A stretch of DNA of 6,001 bases from M30B53 sp964600785 (lineage in GTDB: Bacteria; Planctomycetota; Planctomycetia; Pirellulales; UBA1268): the NCBI GenBank assembly GCA_964600785.1, contig CAZRKH010000134.1, forward strand, positions 1-6,001. The letters are read 5' to 3'. The stretch's first letter is position 1, and the number at the start of each line of letters is the position of its first letter. Below the pieces are notes generated by a model. The model searched no databases and was not told the origin of the DNA. It saw only the letters and a program-made list of their open reading frames with translations. Of the stretch, positions 1 to 5,781 are shown in pieces. The position numbers and the translations under genes were made by a program.

Positions 1-46
1 GCTGCCGGTTGCAGCGCAACCGGCCTACGGCGGCGCAACCGGCTTA
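1..46 (-). repeat. Two units of a 19-bp GCCGGTTGC-type repeat ending in a hairpin
   Basis: Read on the minus strand, positions 46-28 are taagccggttgcgccgccg. Positions 27-9 are a second unit, taggccggttgcgctgcaa, with the same 19-bp period, and the run ends at the window edge. This is the same unit that is tandemly repeated on the plus strand at 5911-6001, so two copies of the family face each other across the window. The TAA stop of the Rrf2 regulator gene (44-46) forms the first bases of the first unit. The family looks like a dispersed intergenic repeat; I cannot name it. The sequence match is seen directly, while dispersal across the genome is inferred. Confidence 0.8.
4..24 (-). terminator. 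Perfect 9-bp hairpin after the cysH-Rrf2 unit
   Basis: Positions 4-12 (gccggttgc) and 16-24 (gcaaccggc) are exact reverse complements separated by three bases. The stem is very GC-rich and begins 20 bases after the stop of the Rrf2 regulator gene, so it could end transcription of that unit. No T-tract is visible, because the window ends three bases past the stem, so terminator function is an inference. It may simply be the palindromic end of the repeat family. Confidence 0.45.
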
Positions 47-478
47 GATGTAATACATCGCTTCGGTGTCGGGCTGCGTGCGGGCGGCGAGTGTCGCCAG
101 GTCGAGGCCGCGGAGGGCTGCCGACTCTCGGCTGGCGACCTGTCGCCAGGCCTCTCCGAGTACCCGTGCGGTCGAGGCGGACGCGCCGCGGCCGCTGAGA
201 AGCATTACCGGCTCGGCGGGCCCCTCGACCACCGTCCGCACATCCTCCAGCGTGATCGTCGCGGGCGGACGGGCCAGCCGGTAGCCGCCGGCCGCCCCGC
301 GGGTGCTCGTGACCAGCCCCGCGGCCTTCAACTGCAGCAGAATCTGCACGAGAAATCGCTGCGGCACCCCGTGCATCTCGGCAATCTCGCGGAGTCGCAC
401 CGGTTCGCCGTCTTCCCAGCGACGGGCCAGTTCGAGCATCGCCACCGCAGCGTATTCGGTTTTTGCCGAGAGCCGCAT
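44..478 (-). CDS. Rrf2-family transcriptional regulator, CymR-like
   Basis: This 144-residue protein is a DNA-binding repressor of the Rrf2 family. The N-terminal winged helix reads MRLSAKTEYA (1-10), followed by a recognition region IAEMHGVPQRFLVQIL (32-47) and the wing RGAAGGYRL (60-68). Next comes ITLEDVRTVVEGP (75-87), the usual family helix. The protein has no cysteine, so it lacks the three Fe-S ligands of IscR and probably does not sense an iron-sulfur cluster. The last residues, EAMYYI, closely resemble the end of Bacillus CymR (EAYMFYI), the regulator of cysteine metabolism, so the C-terminus looks intact. The reading frame runs further upstream to 583, but only inside cysH. The start at 478 lies one base after the cysH stop and gives the canonical family N-terminus. 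Co-transcription with cysH suggests control of sulfur assimilation; this is inferred, not shown. Confidence 0.93.
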   Translation of the reverse strand: MRLSAKTEYAAVAMLELARRWEDGEPVRLREIAEMHGVPQRFLVQILLQLKAAGLVTSTRGAAGGYRLARPPATITLEDVRTVVEGPAEPVMLLSGRGASASTARVLGEAWRQVASRESAALRGLDLATLAARTQPDTEAMYYI

Positions 479-479
479 C

Positions 480-1193
480 TCAGCTTCCCTTCGAATGCAG
501 CCCGCACTCGGTCTTCGCCGAACCGCTCCAGCGGCCCGCCCGCTCGTCCTCGCCGAGGCTGATCGCCCGGGTGCAGGGGGCACAGCCGATGCTCATGTAG
601 CCGGCATCGTGCAGAGGGTTGTAGGGAATGTCGTGCTTCACGATCGCATCCCACACGCGGGCCTTCGTCCAGTTGGCCAGCGGGGAAACCTTGACCACGC
701 CAAACTTCTCATCCCAGCCCACGATCGGCGACTCCGCCCGGTCGGGGCTCTGGTCGCGGCGGATGCCGCTCATCCAGGCAGCGAAGCGGCTGAGCACCCG
801 CCGGATCACGGCGAGCTTGCGGTCGCCGCAGCAGCGATTGGGGTCGCTCCGGTAGAGCGGCCCGCCGTGGAGTCGCTCATATTCCTCGACCGAGGTCTCG
901 GGATGCTCGAAGGCCACCTCGATCCCGTACCGCTGGGCGATGCGGTCTCGCAGGTGGAGCGTCTCTGGAAACTGGTAGCCCGTCTCCAGATTGAACACGA
1001 ACGTCTTTGGAGCCACCTCGGCGAGAAAGTGCAGAATCAGGCAGCCTTCCGGGCCGAAGGCGGTGGCCATCGTGAGCTGCTGGCCAAACCGCTCCGCCGC
1101 CCAGCGAATGATCTCAGGCGGCTCGGCAGACTCCAGCGAGTCGCTTGCCGCAGCCAGTTCGCCCGTGAGTTCCTGGGAAATCGTGCCCTGCAT
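480..1193 (-). CDS. cysH: Assimilatory adenylyl-sulfate (APS) reductase, thioredoxin-dependent
   Basis: This 237-residue cytoplasmic enzyme reduces adenylyl sulfate to sulfite and AMP with thioredoxin, a step of assimilatory sulfate reduction. The nucleotide-binding loop is TAFGPEG (44-50), followed by FNLETGYQFPET (67-78) and GIRRDQS (143-149). CysH proteins carrying a [4Fe-4S] cluster have a CC...CxxC ligand set. Here it is Cys121-Cys122 (RCCGDRK) and Cys204/Cys207 (GCAPC), which points to APS rather than PAPS as substrate. The catalytic cysteine is Cys230 in the C-terminal TECGLH. The length is typical of the family. The ATG at 1193 is the only good start: upstream the frame meets a TAA with no other ATG, GTG or TTG. 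The Shine-Dalgarno signal is weak. The stop is one base before the Rrf2 regulator gene, indicating an operon with coupled translation. No sulfite reductase or ATP sulfurylase gene lies in the window. Confidence 0.96.
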   Translation of the reverse strand: MQGTISQELTGELAAASDSLESAEPPEIIRWAAERFGQQLTMATAFGPEGCLILHFLAEVAPKTFVFNLETGYQFPETLHLRDRIAQRYGIEVAFEHPETSVEEYERLHGGPLYRSDPNRCCGDRKLAVIRRVLSRFAAWMSGIRRDQSPDRAESPIVGWDEKFGVVKVSPLANWTKARVWDAIVKHDIPYNPLHDAGYMSIGCAPCTRAISLGEDERAGRWSGSAKTECGLHSKGS

Positions 1194-1223
1194 GATGCCC
1201 TGCGTGGTGCCCGCTGAGGGGAA

Positions 1224-1251
1224 TGTTTACCATGTTGCTCAACAATTGCAA
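1224..1251 (-). promoter_or_regulatory. Candidate cysH promoter with a palindrome in the spacer
   Basis: On the minus strand a -35-like TTGCAA (1251-1246) is followed after 16 bases by a -10-like TAAACA (1229-1224), about 30 bases before the cysH ATG. The spacer contains a perfect 12-bp palindrome, TGTTGCTCAACA (1233-1244; 5-bp arms, 2-bp centre). The stretch is conspicuously AT-rich against its GC-rich surroundings. A repressor bound there would block RNA polymerase, and the co-transcribed Rrf2 protein is the obvious candidate. The -10 match is modest, so the promoter call is tentative; the palindrome is certain. Confidence 0.4.
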
Positions 1252-1398
1252 GAATAGCCTGCTGAGGTGGTATCGCTCGCGGCGGCCGGTGGCATGCAGG
1301 CGGCGGGGGCACAACCGGCACGTCTGCCGTATTTCCCGCAGATTGCCGCGGGATTCCGGGCATGCCGCAGCAGTCTGGGCTCGTGCCGCCGGGGGTCA

Positions 1399-1427
1399 TT
1401 GACGCTGCGGCAGGCGGCTCGCACGAT
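1399..1427 (+). promoter_or_regulatory. Candidate sigma70-type promoter for the rhamnulokinase gene
   Basis: A good -35 hexamer, TTGACG (1399-1404), is followed after 17 bases by a poor -10, CACGAT (1422-1427; 3 of 6 matches to TATAAT). Transcription would start near 1435, just before the palindrome at 1437-1453 and about 48 bases ahead of the ATG. The spacing is right but the -10 is weak, so this is only a candidate. Confidence 0.3.
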
Positions 1428-1436
1428 TGGGCGTTT

Positions 1437-1453
1437 CCGCGATCAGATCGCGG
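1437..1453. promoter_or_regulatory. 17-bp perfect palindrome, candidate operator upstream of rhaB
   Basis: CCGCGATCAGATCGCGG has 8-bp arms that are exact reverse complements about one central base. It ends 29 bases before the rhamnulokinase ATG and lies just downstream of a possible promoter (1399-1427), a typical position for a repressor operator. It could also fold in mRNA as a 7-bp stem with a 3-base loop near the ribosome-binding site. No regulator gene for rhamnose use is present in the window to pair with it. Confidence 0.45.
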
Positions 1454-1482
1454 GCAGCCAGAGGCGGTGAGCGGAGAGCAGG

Positions 1483-2955
1483 ATGGCACGCAGGGTGGCA
1501 TTGGCAGTGGACCTGGGGGCTTCCGGGGGTCGGCTGGTTTCGGGAGCGTTCGACGGGCGGCTGCTGGAACTCGAGGAGATCCATCGTTTTGAGAATGCGC
1601 CGGTGCCCTTTGCCGGTCGGCTGGTCTGGGACGTCGTTCGGCTCTGGAACGAGGTGGTGGCCGGCCTGCGGGCGGCGCGGGAGCGGCATGGCGATCGGAT
1701 CAGCACCGTCGGCGTTGATACCTGGGGCGTCGACTTCGGCCTGCTCGGCGCCGACGACTCGCTCCTGGAAAGCCCGGTCTGCCATCGCGATCCCCGCACC
1801 CGCGGCATGATGGCGGCAGCCGAGGCGATCGTGCCGCGTGAGGAGATCTTCGCGGCCACCGGGCTGCAGTTCATGGAGATCAACACGCTCTACCAGCTGC
1901 TCGCCCTCGAACGGGCCGGGTCGACCGCCCTGGCGGCGGCCGATCGACTGCTGATGATCCCCGACCTCTTCCACTGGCTGCTTTCGGGTGAGCGGTCCAA
2001 CGAGCGAACCAACGCTTCGACCACGCAGTGCTTCGATCCGGCCACCGGTGACTGGGCCAGGGATCTGCTCGAGCGGCTCGGCATTCCCCGGCGGATTTTC
2101 GGATCGATCGCGCCGCCGGGCACGTTGCTCGGCCCGCTCCGCCGCGAGGTGGCGGCCGAAACGGGCCTGGCTTCCGCGGAGGTGGTGCTGCCGGGCACCC
2201 ACGACACCGCCAGCGCCGTGGCGGCGGTGCCGGCCGTTTCGCCGCCGTCGGCGAGGCCCGATTGGTGTTACGTCTCGCTGGGCACCTGGGCGCTGGTGGG
2301 GGCCGAACTCGACCGCCCGCTGCTCACGCCAGCCTGTCTGGCCCACAACTTCACCAACGAAGCCGGTGTGGCCGGCACCACGCGGCTGTTGAAAAACATC
2401 TGCGGCCTCTGGCTCGTGCAGCAGTGCCGGGCGAGCTGGCAGCGTGCCGGCAAGGCCTGGGCCTGGGAGCAGCTGACCAATCTCGCCGCCGAGGCGCCGC
2501 CGCTGGCCACGCTCGTCGACCCCAACCACCCCTCGCTCGTGGCGCCGGCCGACATGCCCGAGGCGATCCGAACTCTCGCCGCGGAGGCGGGCGAGCCGGT
2601 ACCCGAATCGACCGCCGCGGTGGTGCGGACGGCCCTCGAGAGCGTGGCGGCCGCCTGTCGCAAGACCATCGCCGAACTCGAGTCCTTGCTCGACCGTCGG
2701 CTCGAGACGGTGCACGTGGTGGGTGGCGGCGTGCAAAACGGGCTGTTGTGCCAGATGATTGCCGACGCCACCGGCCGCGAAGTGGTGGCCGGGCCGGTGG
2801 AGGCGACGGCGATCGGCAACCTTCTTATCCAGCTTTCCGGCGGCAGGGTCGATCTGCGGCAGATCCGCGAGGTGGTCCGCGACAGCTTCGAGGTGGTGCG
2901 GTATCTTCCCCACGACACCGCCGCCTGGGACGCCCGACTCAGCGGAAGAAGCTGA
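1483..2955 (+). CDS. rhaB: Rhamnulokinase (FGGY carbohydrate kinase family)
   Basis: This 490-residue cytoplasmic kinase phosphorylates L-rhamnulose to L-rhamnulose 1-phosphate with ATP, the second step of L-rhamnose breakdown. It matches Escherichia coli RhaB along its whole length. The phosphate-binding motif DLGASGGR (10-17) opens the N-terminal FGGY domain, and VGVDTWGVDF (76-85) and NTLYQL (134-139) are family signatures. The catalytic base is Asp241 in HDTASA. LGTWAL (266-271), NFTNEAG (289-295) and LLKNICGLW (302-310) follow. The nucleotide-binding HVVGGGVQN (411-419) and AGPVEATAIGN (436-446) close the C-terminal domain. The ATG at 1483 has a GGAG six bases upstream (1473-1476), the clearest ribosome-binding site in the window. 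No isomerase, aldolase or microcompartment gene is adjacent, so it stands apart from other rhamnose genes here. Its stop overlaps the end of the opposing zinc-ribbon gene by 17 bp. Confidence 0.96.
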   Translation: MARRVALAVDLGASGGRLVSGAFDGRLLELEEIHRFENAPVPFAGRLVWDVVRLWNEVVAGLRAARERHGDRISTVGVDTWGVDFGLLGADDSLLESPVCHRDPRTRGMMAAAEAIVPREEIFAATGLQFMEINTLYQLLALERAGSTALAAADRLLMIPDLFHWLLSGERSNERTNASTTQCFDPATGDWARDLLERLGIPRRIFGSIAPPGTLLGPLRREVAAETGLASAEVVLPGTHDTASAVAAVPAVSPPSARPDWCYVSLGTWALVGAELDRPLLTPACLAHNFTNEAGVAGTTRLLKNICGLWLVQQCRASWQRAGKAWAWEQLTNLAAEAPPLATLVDPNHPSLVAPADMPEAIRTLAAEAGEPVPESTAAVVRTALESVAAACRKTIAELESLLDRRLETVHVVGGGVQNGLLCQMIADATGREVVAGPVEATAIGNLLIQLSGGRVDLRQIREVVRDSFEVVRYLPHDTAAWDARLSGRS

Positions 2956-3526
2956 CCACGATCATCCCGACCAGCGAGAGCACCACGATCACCACCGCCG
3001 TGATCGCGATCTGCAGCCACCGCTTCGCCTGCTTGGCGAGCCGTCGCTGCTCGGCGGCCTCCTTCTGCCGCTGATATTCGATGCTGTCGCTCTTGCGGGC
3101 GGTGAAAAACTCGTTGCACCGCGGGCAGACCACCTCCTGGCCGATCACCGCCTCGCCCACGGGCAGACGGTGGCCGTTGGGGCAGGGAATGTGCCAGACC
3201 TCCTCGGCCGGACCCGCGGCTGGCAGCCCGGCAAGCGATTCGCCGCGTGGCGAGGAAAAGCCCGGCTGCACCCGCGCTCCCGGGGGCGGCGGCGGGGCGA
3301 GTCCGCCGGATCGGCTCCCTTGCGCGAAGCCGCCGGGAGGCAGGGGGTCGGTCTCCTGCGACAGCTGGTAGGCCGGCGGGGGCGTGGGCCGCGGCTCGGG
3401 CCGGCTGGCTTCGTCCCGCGGTCCGGCGGGAGTCGAGGCGGCACGGCAGATCGGGCAGAGCAGCACGCCGTCCTGGGTGACCGACGGGCCGGTGTAGCCG
3501 CAGGAGCAGGAGATTCTGTCGGACAT
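2939..3526 (-). CDS. Tail-anchored membrane protein with two zinc-ribbon motifs, function unknown
   Basis: I do not recognise a named family for this 195-residue protein. An N-terminal four-cysteine knuckle (Cys7, Cys9, Cys24, Cys27; CSCGYTG...CPIC) probably binds zinc. A long linker rich in proline, glycine and serine (about 30-108) looks disordered and includes runs such as PPPPPP (78-82 region). A second putative zinc site follows: CPNGH (115-119) and CPRC (134-137). A charged helix rich in Lys, Arg, Glu and Gln (about 144-169) leads into one hydrophobic membrane segment (about 171-193) and a short SFFR tail. The positive charge before the helix predicts a cytoplasmic N-terminus with a C-terminal anchor. 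The CPNGH...CPRC style is common in planctomycete proteins. The ATG at 3526 gives the cysteine motif at once; a clear Shine-Dalgarno is not seen. It stands alone, convergent with rhaB. Confidence 0.85.
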   Translation of the reverse strand: MSDRISCSCGYTGPSVTQDGVLLCPICRAASTPAGPRDEASRPEPRPTPPPAYQLSQETDPLPPGGFAQGSRSGGLAPPPPPGARVQPGFSSPRGESLAGLPAAGPAEEVWHIPCPNGHRLPVGEAVIGQEVVCPRCNEFFTARKSDSIEYQRQKEAAEQRRLAKQAKRWLQIAITAVVIVVLSLVGMIVVSFFR

Positions 3527-3562
3527 CGCGGAGGCACCCCGGTGAGGCTCGCTTCGATCCTA

Positions 3563-3584
3563 GCAGACTGTGAAACAAGTCTGC
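3563..3584. repeat. Inverted repeat, 7-bp arms with 8-base loop
   Basis: The arms gcagact (3563-3569) and agtctgc (3578-3584) are exact reverse complements around gtgaaaca. This is the first of three hairpins packed within 80 bases between the exporter gene and the zinc-ribbon gene. On the minus strand it lies in the leader of the zinc-ribbon gene, starting 37 bases before its ATG. Confidence 0.6.
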
Positions 3585-3601
3585 CGCCGCAGGATGCGGC
3601 G
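3585..3601. repeat. Inverted repeat, 6-bp GC arms with 5-base loop
   Basis: The arms cgccgc (3585-3590) and gcggcg (3596-3601) pair exactly around aggat. It directly abuts the previous hairpin with no base between them. Confidence 0.55.
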
Positions 3602-3605
3602 ATCG

Positions 3606-3641
3606 GCGACCCCCAAAAACCTCGGCTTTTTGGGGAGTCGC
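3606..3641. terminator. Strong 14-bp hairpin, possible terminator of the exporter gene
   Basis: The left arm is gcgac followed by ccccaaaaa (3606-3619). It pairs with tttttgggg (3627-3635) and gtcgc (3637-3641), with a single bulged A at 3636 and a 7-base loop. It is the strongest fold in the window. It lies about 110 bases beyond the exporter stop, so it could end that transcript before the zinc-ribbon gene. The T-run is inside the stem rather than after it, so it is not a classical intrinsic terminator. A dispersed repeat element is an equally good explanation. Confidence 0.45.
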
Positions 3642-3658
3642 TCAAGTGGACTTTGTTC

Positions 3659-3674
3659 GCCCGCGTCCGCGGGC
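3659..3674. repeat. 16-bp GC-rich palindrome
   Basis: GCCCGCG (3659-3665) and CGCGGGC (3668-3674) are exact reverse complements separated by two bases. It sits in the same non-coding stretch between the exporter and the zinc-ribbon gene. In such GC-rich DNA a chance palindrome of this size is possible, so no role is assigned. Confidence 0.35.
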
Positions 3675-3684
3675 AGAGGGCCAC

Positions 3685-3731
3685 GGAGGGCTTTTTCCAC
3701 GGGCAGCCAGCGTCTCTGGGAAAAGGCCTCC
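3685..3731 (-). terminator. Imperfect 14-bp stem just after the exporter stop
   Basis: Positions 3685-3698 (ggagggctttttcc) pair with 3718-3731 (gggaaaaggcctcc) with one mismatch and one G-T wobble, leaving a 19-base loop. It begins 22 bases beyond the exporter stop codon, a plausible place to stop transcription or protect the mRNA 3' end. No T-tract follows on the minus strand, so terminator function is uncertain. Confidence 0.35.
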
Positions 3732-3753
3732 ACGATCGCTTTTCCACCGGCAG

Positions 3754-5781
3754 CTAGGCAGCCTGCAGTTCGCCCGCGGGCCGCTTGACCACCCGGCCCC
3801 GCTCGACCTTCACGATCGAGTCGGCCAGGGCCAGCGTGCTGGGCCGGTGGGTGATCATGATCACGGTCCGGTTTTCCACGTAAGCCGCCAGGGCGTCGTG
3901 GATCAGCCGTTCGCTCTCGACGTCGATCTGGCTGGTCGCCTCGTCGAGCACCAGGATCTCGGCCTCCCGCAGGAAGGCCCGCGCCAGCGAGATCCGCTGC
4001 CGCTGCCCGCCGGAGAGGCGGTAGCCCGAGGGGCCGACCATCGTCTTGTAGCCGTTGGGAAACTTCGAGATGAACTCGTGGGCGTGGGCCTTGCGGGCCG
4101 CCTCCTCGATCTCCTCGGGGGTGGCGTCCCAGCGGCCGTAGCGGATGTTGTATTCGATCGTCTCGTTGAAGAGTTCCGTCTGCTGGGTGACCATCGCGAT
4201 CCGCCGCCGCAGGTCGTGCAGCGCGATTTCGTCCAGCGGCACGCCGTCGAGCAGCACGCGACCGCGGGTCGGGTCGTAGAAGCGGCAGATCAGATTGATC
4301 AGCGTGCTCTTGCCACCGCCGTTGGGGCCCACGATCGCCACCCGCTCGCCGAAGCTGATCGAGAGGTTCACGTTTTCGAGCACGGTATCGACCCCGTCGT
4401 AGGAGAAGGTCACGTTCTCCAGCCGGATTTCCCGGTGGGGCGAGGGGAGCCGCTTCGGCTCGGCGGCCTCTTTGAGCTTGGAGGGCGTGTCGAGCAGCGG
4501 GTAGAGAGCCTCGGCCGCCACGCAGCCGCGATTGAAACCGGTGAAGATACCGGAGAGCTTGCGGACGGGGTCGCTCGCCCCGATCAGCATCCCGAAGAAG
4601 ACCATGATGCCCGGCACGGTCATCGGCCGTTCGGTCATCGTGAAGCCGAAGATCTGCGTCTCCTGGTTGATCACCAGCCAGGCTCCAACCGCGATCGAGG
4701 TGGCCACCATCCCCATCCCGAGGATCTCGGTGATCGGGTTGGCCAGCGTTGTGAAGAAGGTGTGCTTCATCCCGATCTTCATCATGTCGCGGGTGCAGCT
4801 GCGAAATCGCTCCTTTTCAAAGTCCTCCATCGTGTAGGCCTGCACCGTCAACACGTTGCCCAGCGCCTCGAGGAGCACGTGATGGAAGCCCATTGAACGG
4901 CCGAGCATGCTTTGGGAGACACCGCGGATCTGGCGGTTGAGCCAGACCATCAAAAAGCCCACCACCGGGGCCAGCGTGAGGCAGGCGAGCGTCAGCTGCC
5001 AGGAGATCAGCCAGGCTCCGCCAAGGCAGGCGAGGATCTTCATCGGCTCCCGCACCGCCCCTCCAAACACGCTCGTGATGCCCGCCGCGAGCATCTCGGT
5101 GGTGTGGGTCACCTGGGCCATGAAGCCGGCTGAGCCACAGGAAAGAAACTGTGCCCGGTCGAGTTCGAGGGCCTTGTCGAAGATTTTCAGGCGGATGTCG
5201 CGGGTGATGTTCATTGCCACCCAGCCCACGAGCATCGCCCCGGTGAGCAGGAAGATGTGCTTGAGGAAGGTGCTGGCGACCACCATCGCCACCACCACCA
5301 GCACCGTCTGGAAGGGATCGGTCGGCAGCCAGTTGTCGAGCCAGGGCCCGAGTTTTTCCGCGGAGTAGGCGGTGGCCCGCTCGGCCTGCAGCTCCAGGTT
5401 CAGCGTGTCGATGCGGTTGCGGGTCTGAAGCCGGGCCTCGTCGTCGAGGTCTTTGGCGATGGTTTTTTCGAGCTCCTTGATCTCGGCGATGCGGACGTCG
5501 ATTTTATCGCGGGCCGTTTCCAGCCTGGTTTCGTTCCAGTGCTGCAGTGATTCGCCGTTGAGGGTCACCTCGATGATCGGGAAGAGGGCCGCGATATTGG
5601 CGCTCCAGAGGGCGGCCACGCCGGCGGAGCAGAGGAACGAGGCCATCAGCACCGGCCAGTGCATCGAGGCGTCGCGGAGGGCCCGCATGAAATACCGCAT
5701 GCCGCCGGTCGGCGGGGCGGCCCGCTTGGCGGATGCTTTGGGCGTGGGTGTGGTGATCGGCTGGGTGTGCGGCTGTTTCAT
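3754..5781 (-). CDS. MsbA-like ABC exporter, fused membrane and ATPase domains
   Basis: This 675-residue half-transporter should act as a homodimer in the inner membrane, exporting a lipid or other hydrophobic substrate; the substrate cannot be told from sequence. The membrane domain has six predicted helices: about 43-70, 157-190, two between 246 and 284, 342-371 and 389-409. The ATPase domain is complete: Walker A GPNGGGKST (485-493), Q-loop Gln533, signature LSGGQRQR (589-596), Walker B EILVLDEAT (608-616) with catalytic Glu614, and H-loop His645. The D-loop is SQID instead of the usual SALD. About 85 mostly charged, coiled-coil-like residues (71-156) separate helices 1 and 2, where MsbA has a short loop. 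The ATG at 5781 was chosen. A GTG at 5823 would add 14 residues and an ATG at 5700 would remove 27 Pro/Thr/Lys-rich ones; no site has a clear Shine-Dalgarno. Confidence 0.93.
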   Translation of the reverse strand: MKQPHTQPITTPTPKASAKRAAPPTGGMRYFMRALRDASMHWPVLMASFLCSAGVAALWSANIAALFPIIEVTLNGESLQHWNETRLETARDKIDVRIAEIKELEKTIAKDLDDEARLQTRNRIDTLNLELQAERATAYSAEKLGPWLDNWLPTDPFQTVLVVVAMVVASTFLKHIFLLTGAMLVGWVAMNITRDIRLKIFDKALELDRAQFLSCGSAGFMAQVTHTTEMLAAGITSVFGGAVREPMKILACLGGAWLISWQLTLACLTLAPVVGFLMVWLNRQIRGVSQSMLGRSMGFHHVLLEALGNVLTVQAYTMEDFEKERFRSCTRDMMKIGMKHTFFTTLANPITEILGMGMVATSIAVGAWLVINQETQIFGFTMTERPMTVPGIMVFFGMLIGASDPVRKLSGIFTGFNRGCVAAEALYPLLDTPSKLKEAAEPKRLPSPHREIRLENVTFSYDGVDTVLENVNLSISFGERVAIVGPNGGGKSTLINLICRFYDPTRGRVLLDGVPLDEIALHDLRRRIAMVTQQTELFNETIEYNIRYGRWDATPEEIEEAARKAHAHEFISKFPNGYKTMVGPSGYRLSGGQRQRISLARAFLREAEILVLDEATSQIDVESERLIHDALAAYVENRTVIMITHRPSTLALADSIVKVERGRVVKRPAGELQAA

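Noticed and set aside
479..583. 35-residue N-terminal extension of the Rrf2 regulator
   Set aside because: It would lie wholly within the cysH coding sequence. It is Arg/Ala/Pro-rich and absent from the family, whose proteins begin at the MRLS-type start.
303..1217. 304-codon open frame on the plus strand
   Set aside because: It lies antisense to cysH and the Rrf2 gene, both with complete family motifs. Its translation is low-complexity Arg/Ala/His-rich with no recognisable domain.
1291..1366. 7-bp inverted repeat ggcatgc / gcatgcc between cysH and rhaB
   Set aside because: The arms are short and 62 bases apart in GC-rich DNA, so chance is a sufficient explanation.
1396..2913. 505-codon open frame on the minus strand
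   Set aside because: It is the antisense shadow of rhaB, caused by high GC at third codon positions. The product is His/Arg/Gly-rich with no domain.
2262..3074. Overlapping plus-strand frames within and past rhaB
   Set aside because: They are out-of-frame readings of the kinase and antisense to the zinc-ribbon gene, with no family motifs.
2268..3578. 436-codon minus-strand frame across the zinc-ribbon gene and rhaB
   Set aside because: It reads the zinc-ribbon gene out of frame, destroying its cysteine motifs and membrane helix, and then runs antisense to rhaB.
3646..4896. 416-codon plus-strand frame
   Set aside because: It is antisense to the exporter's ATPase domain, whose motifs are all intact. 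The translation is rich in His, Arg, Asp and Gly and has no domain.
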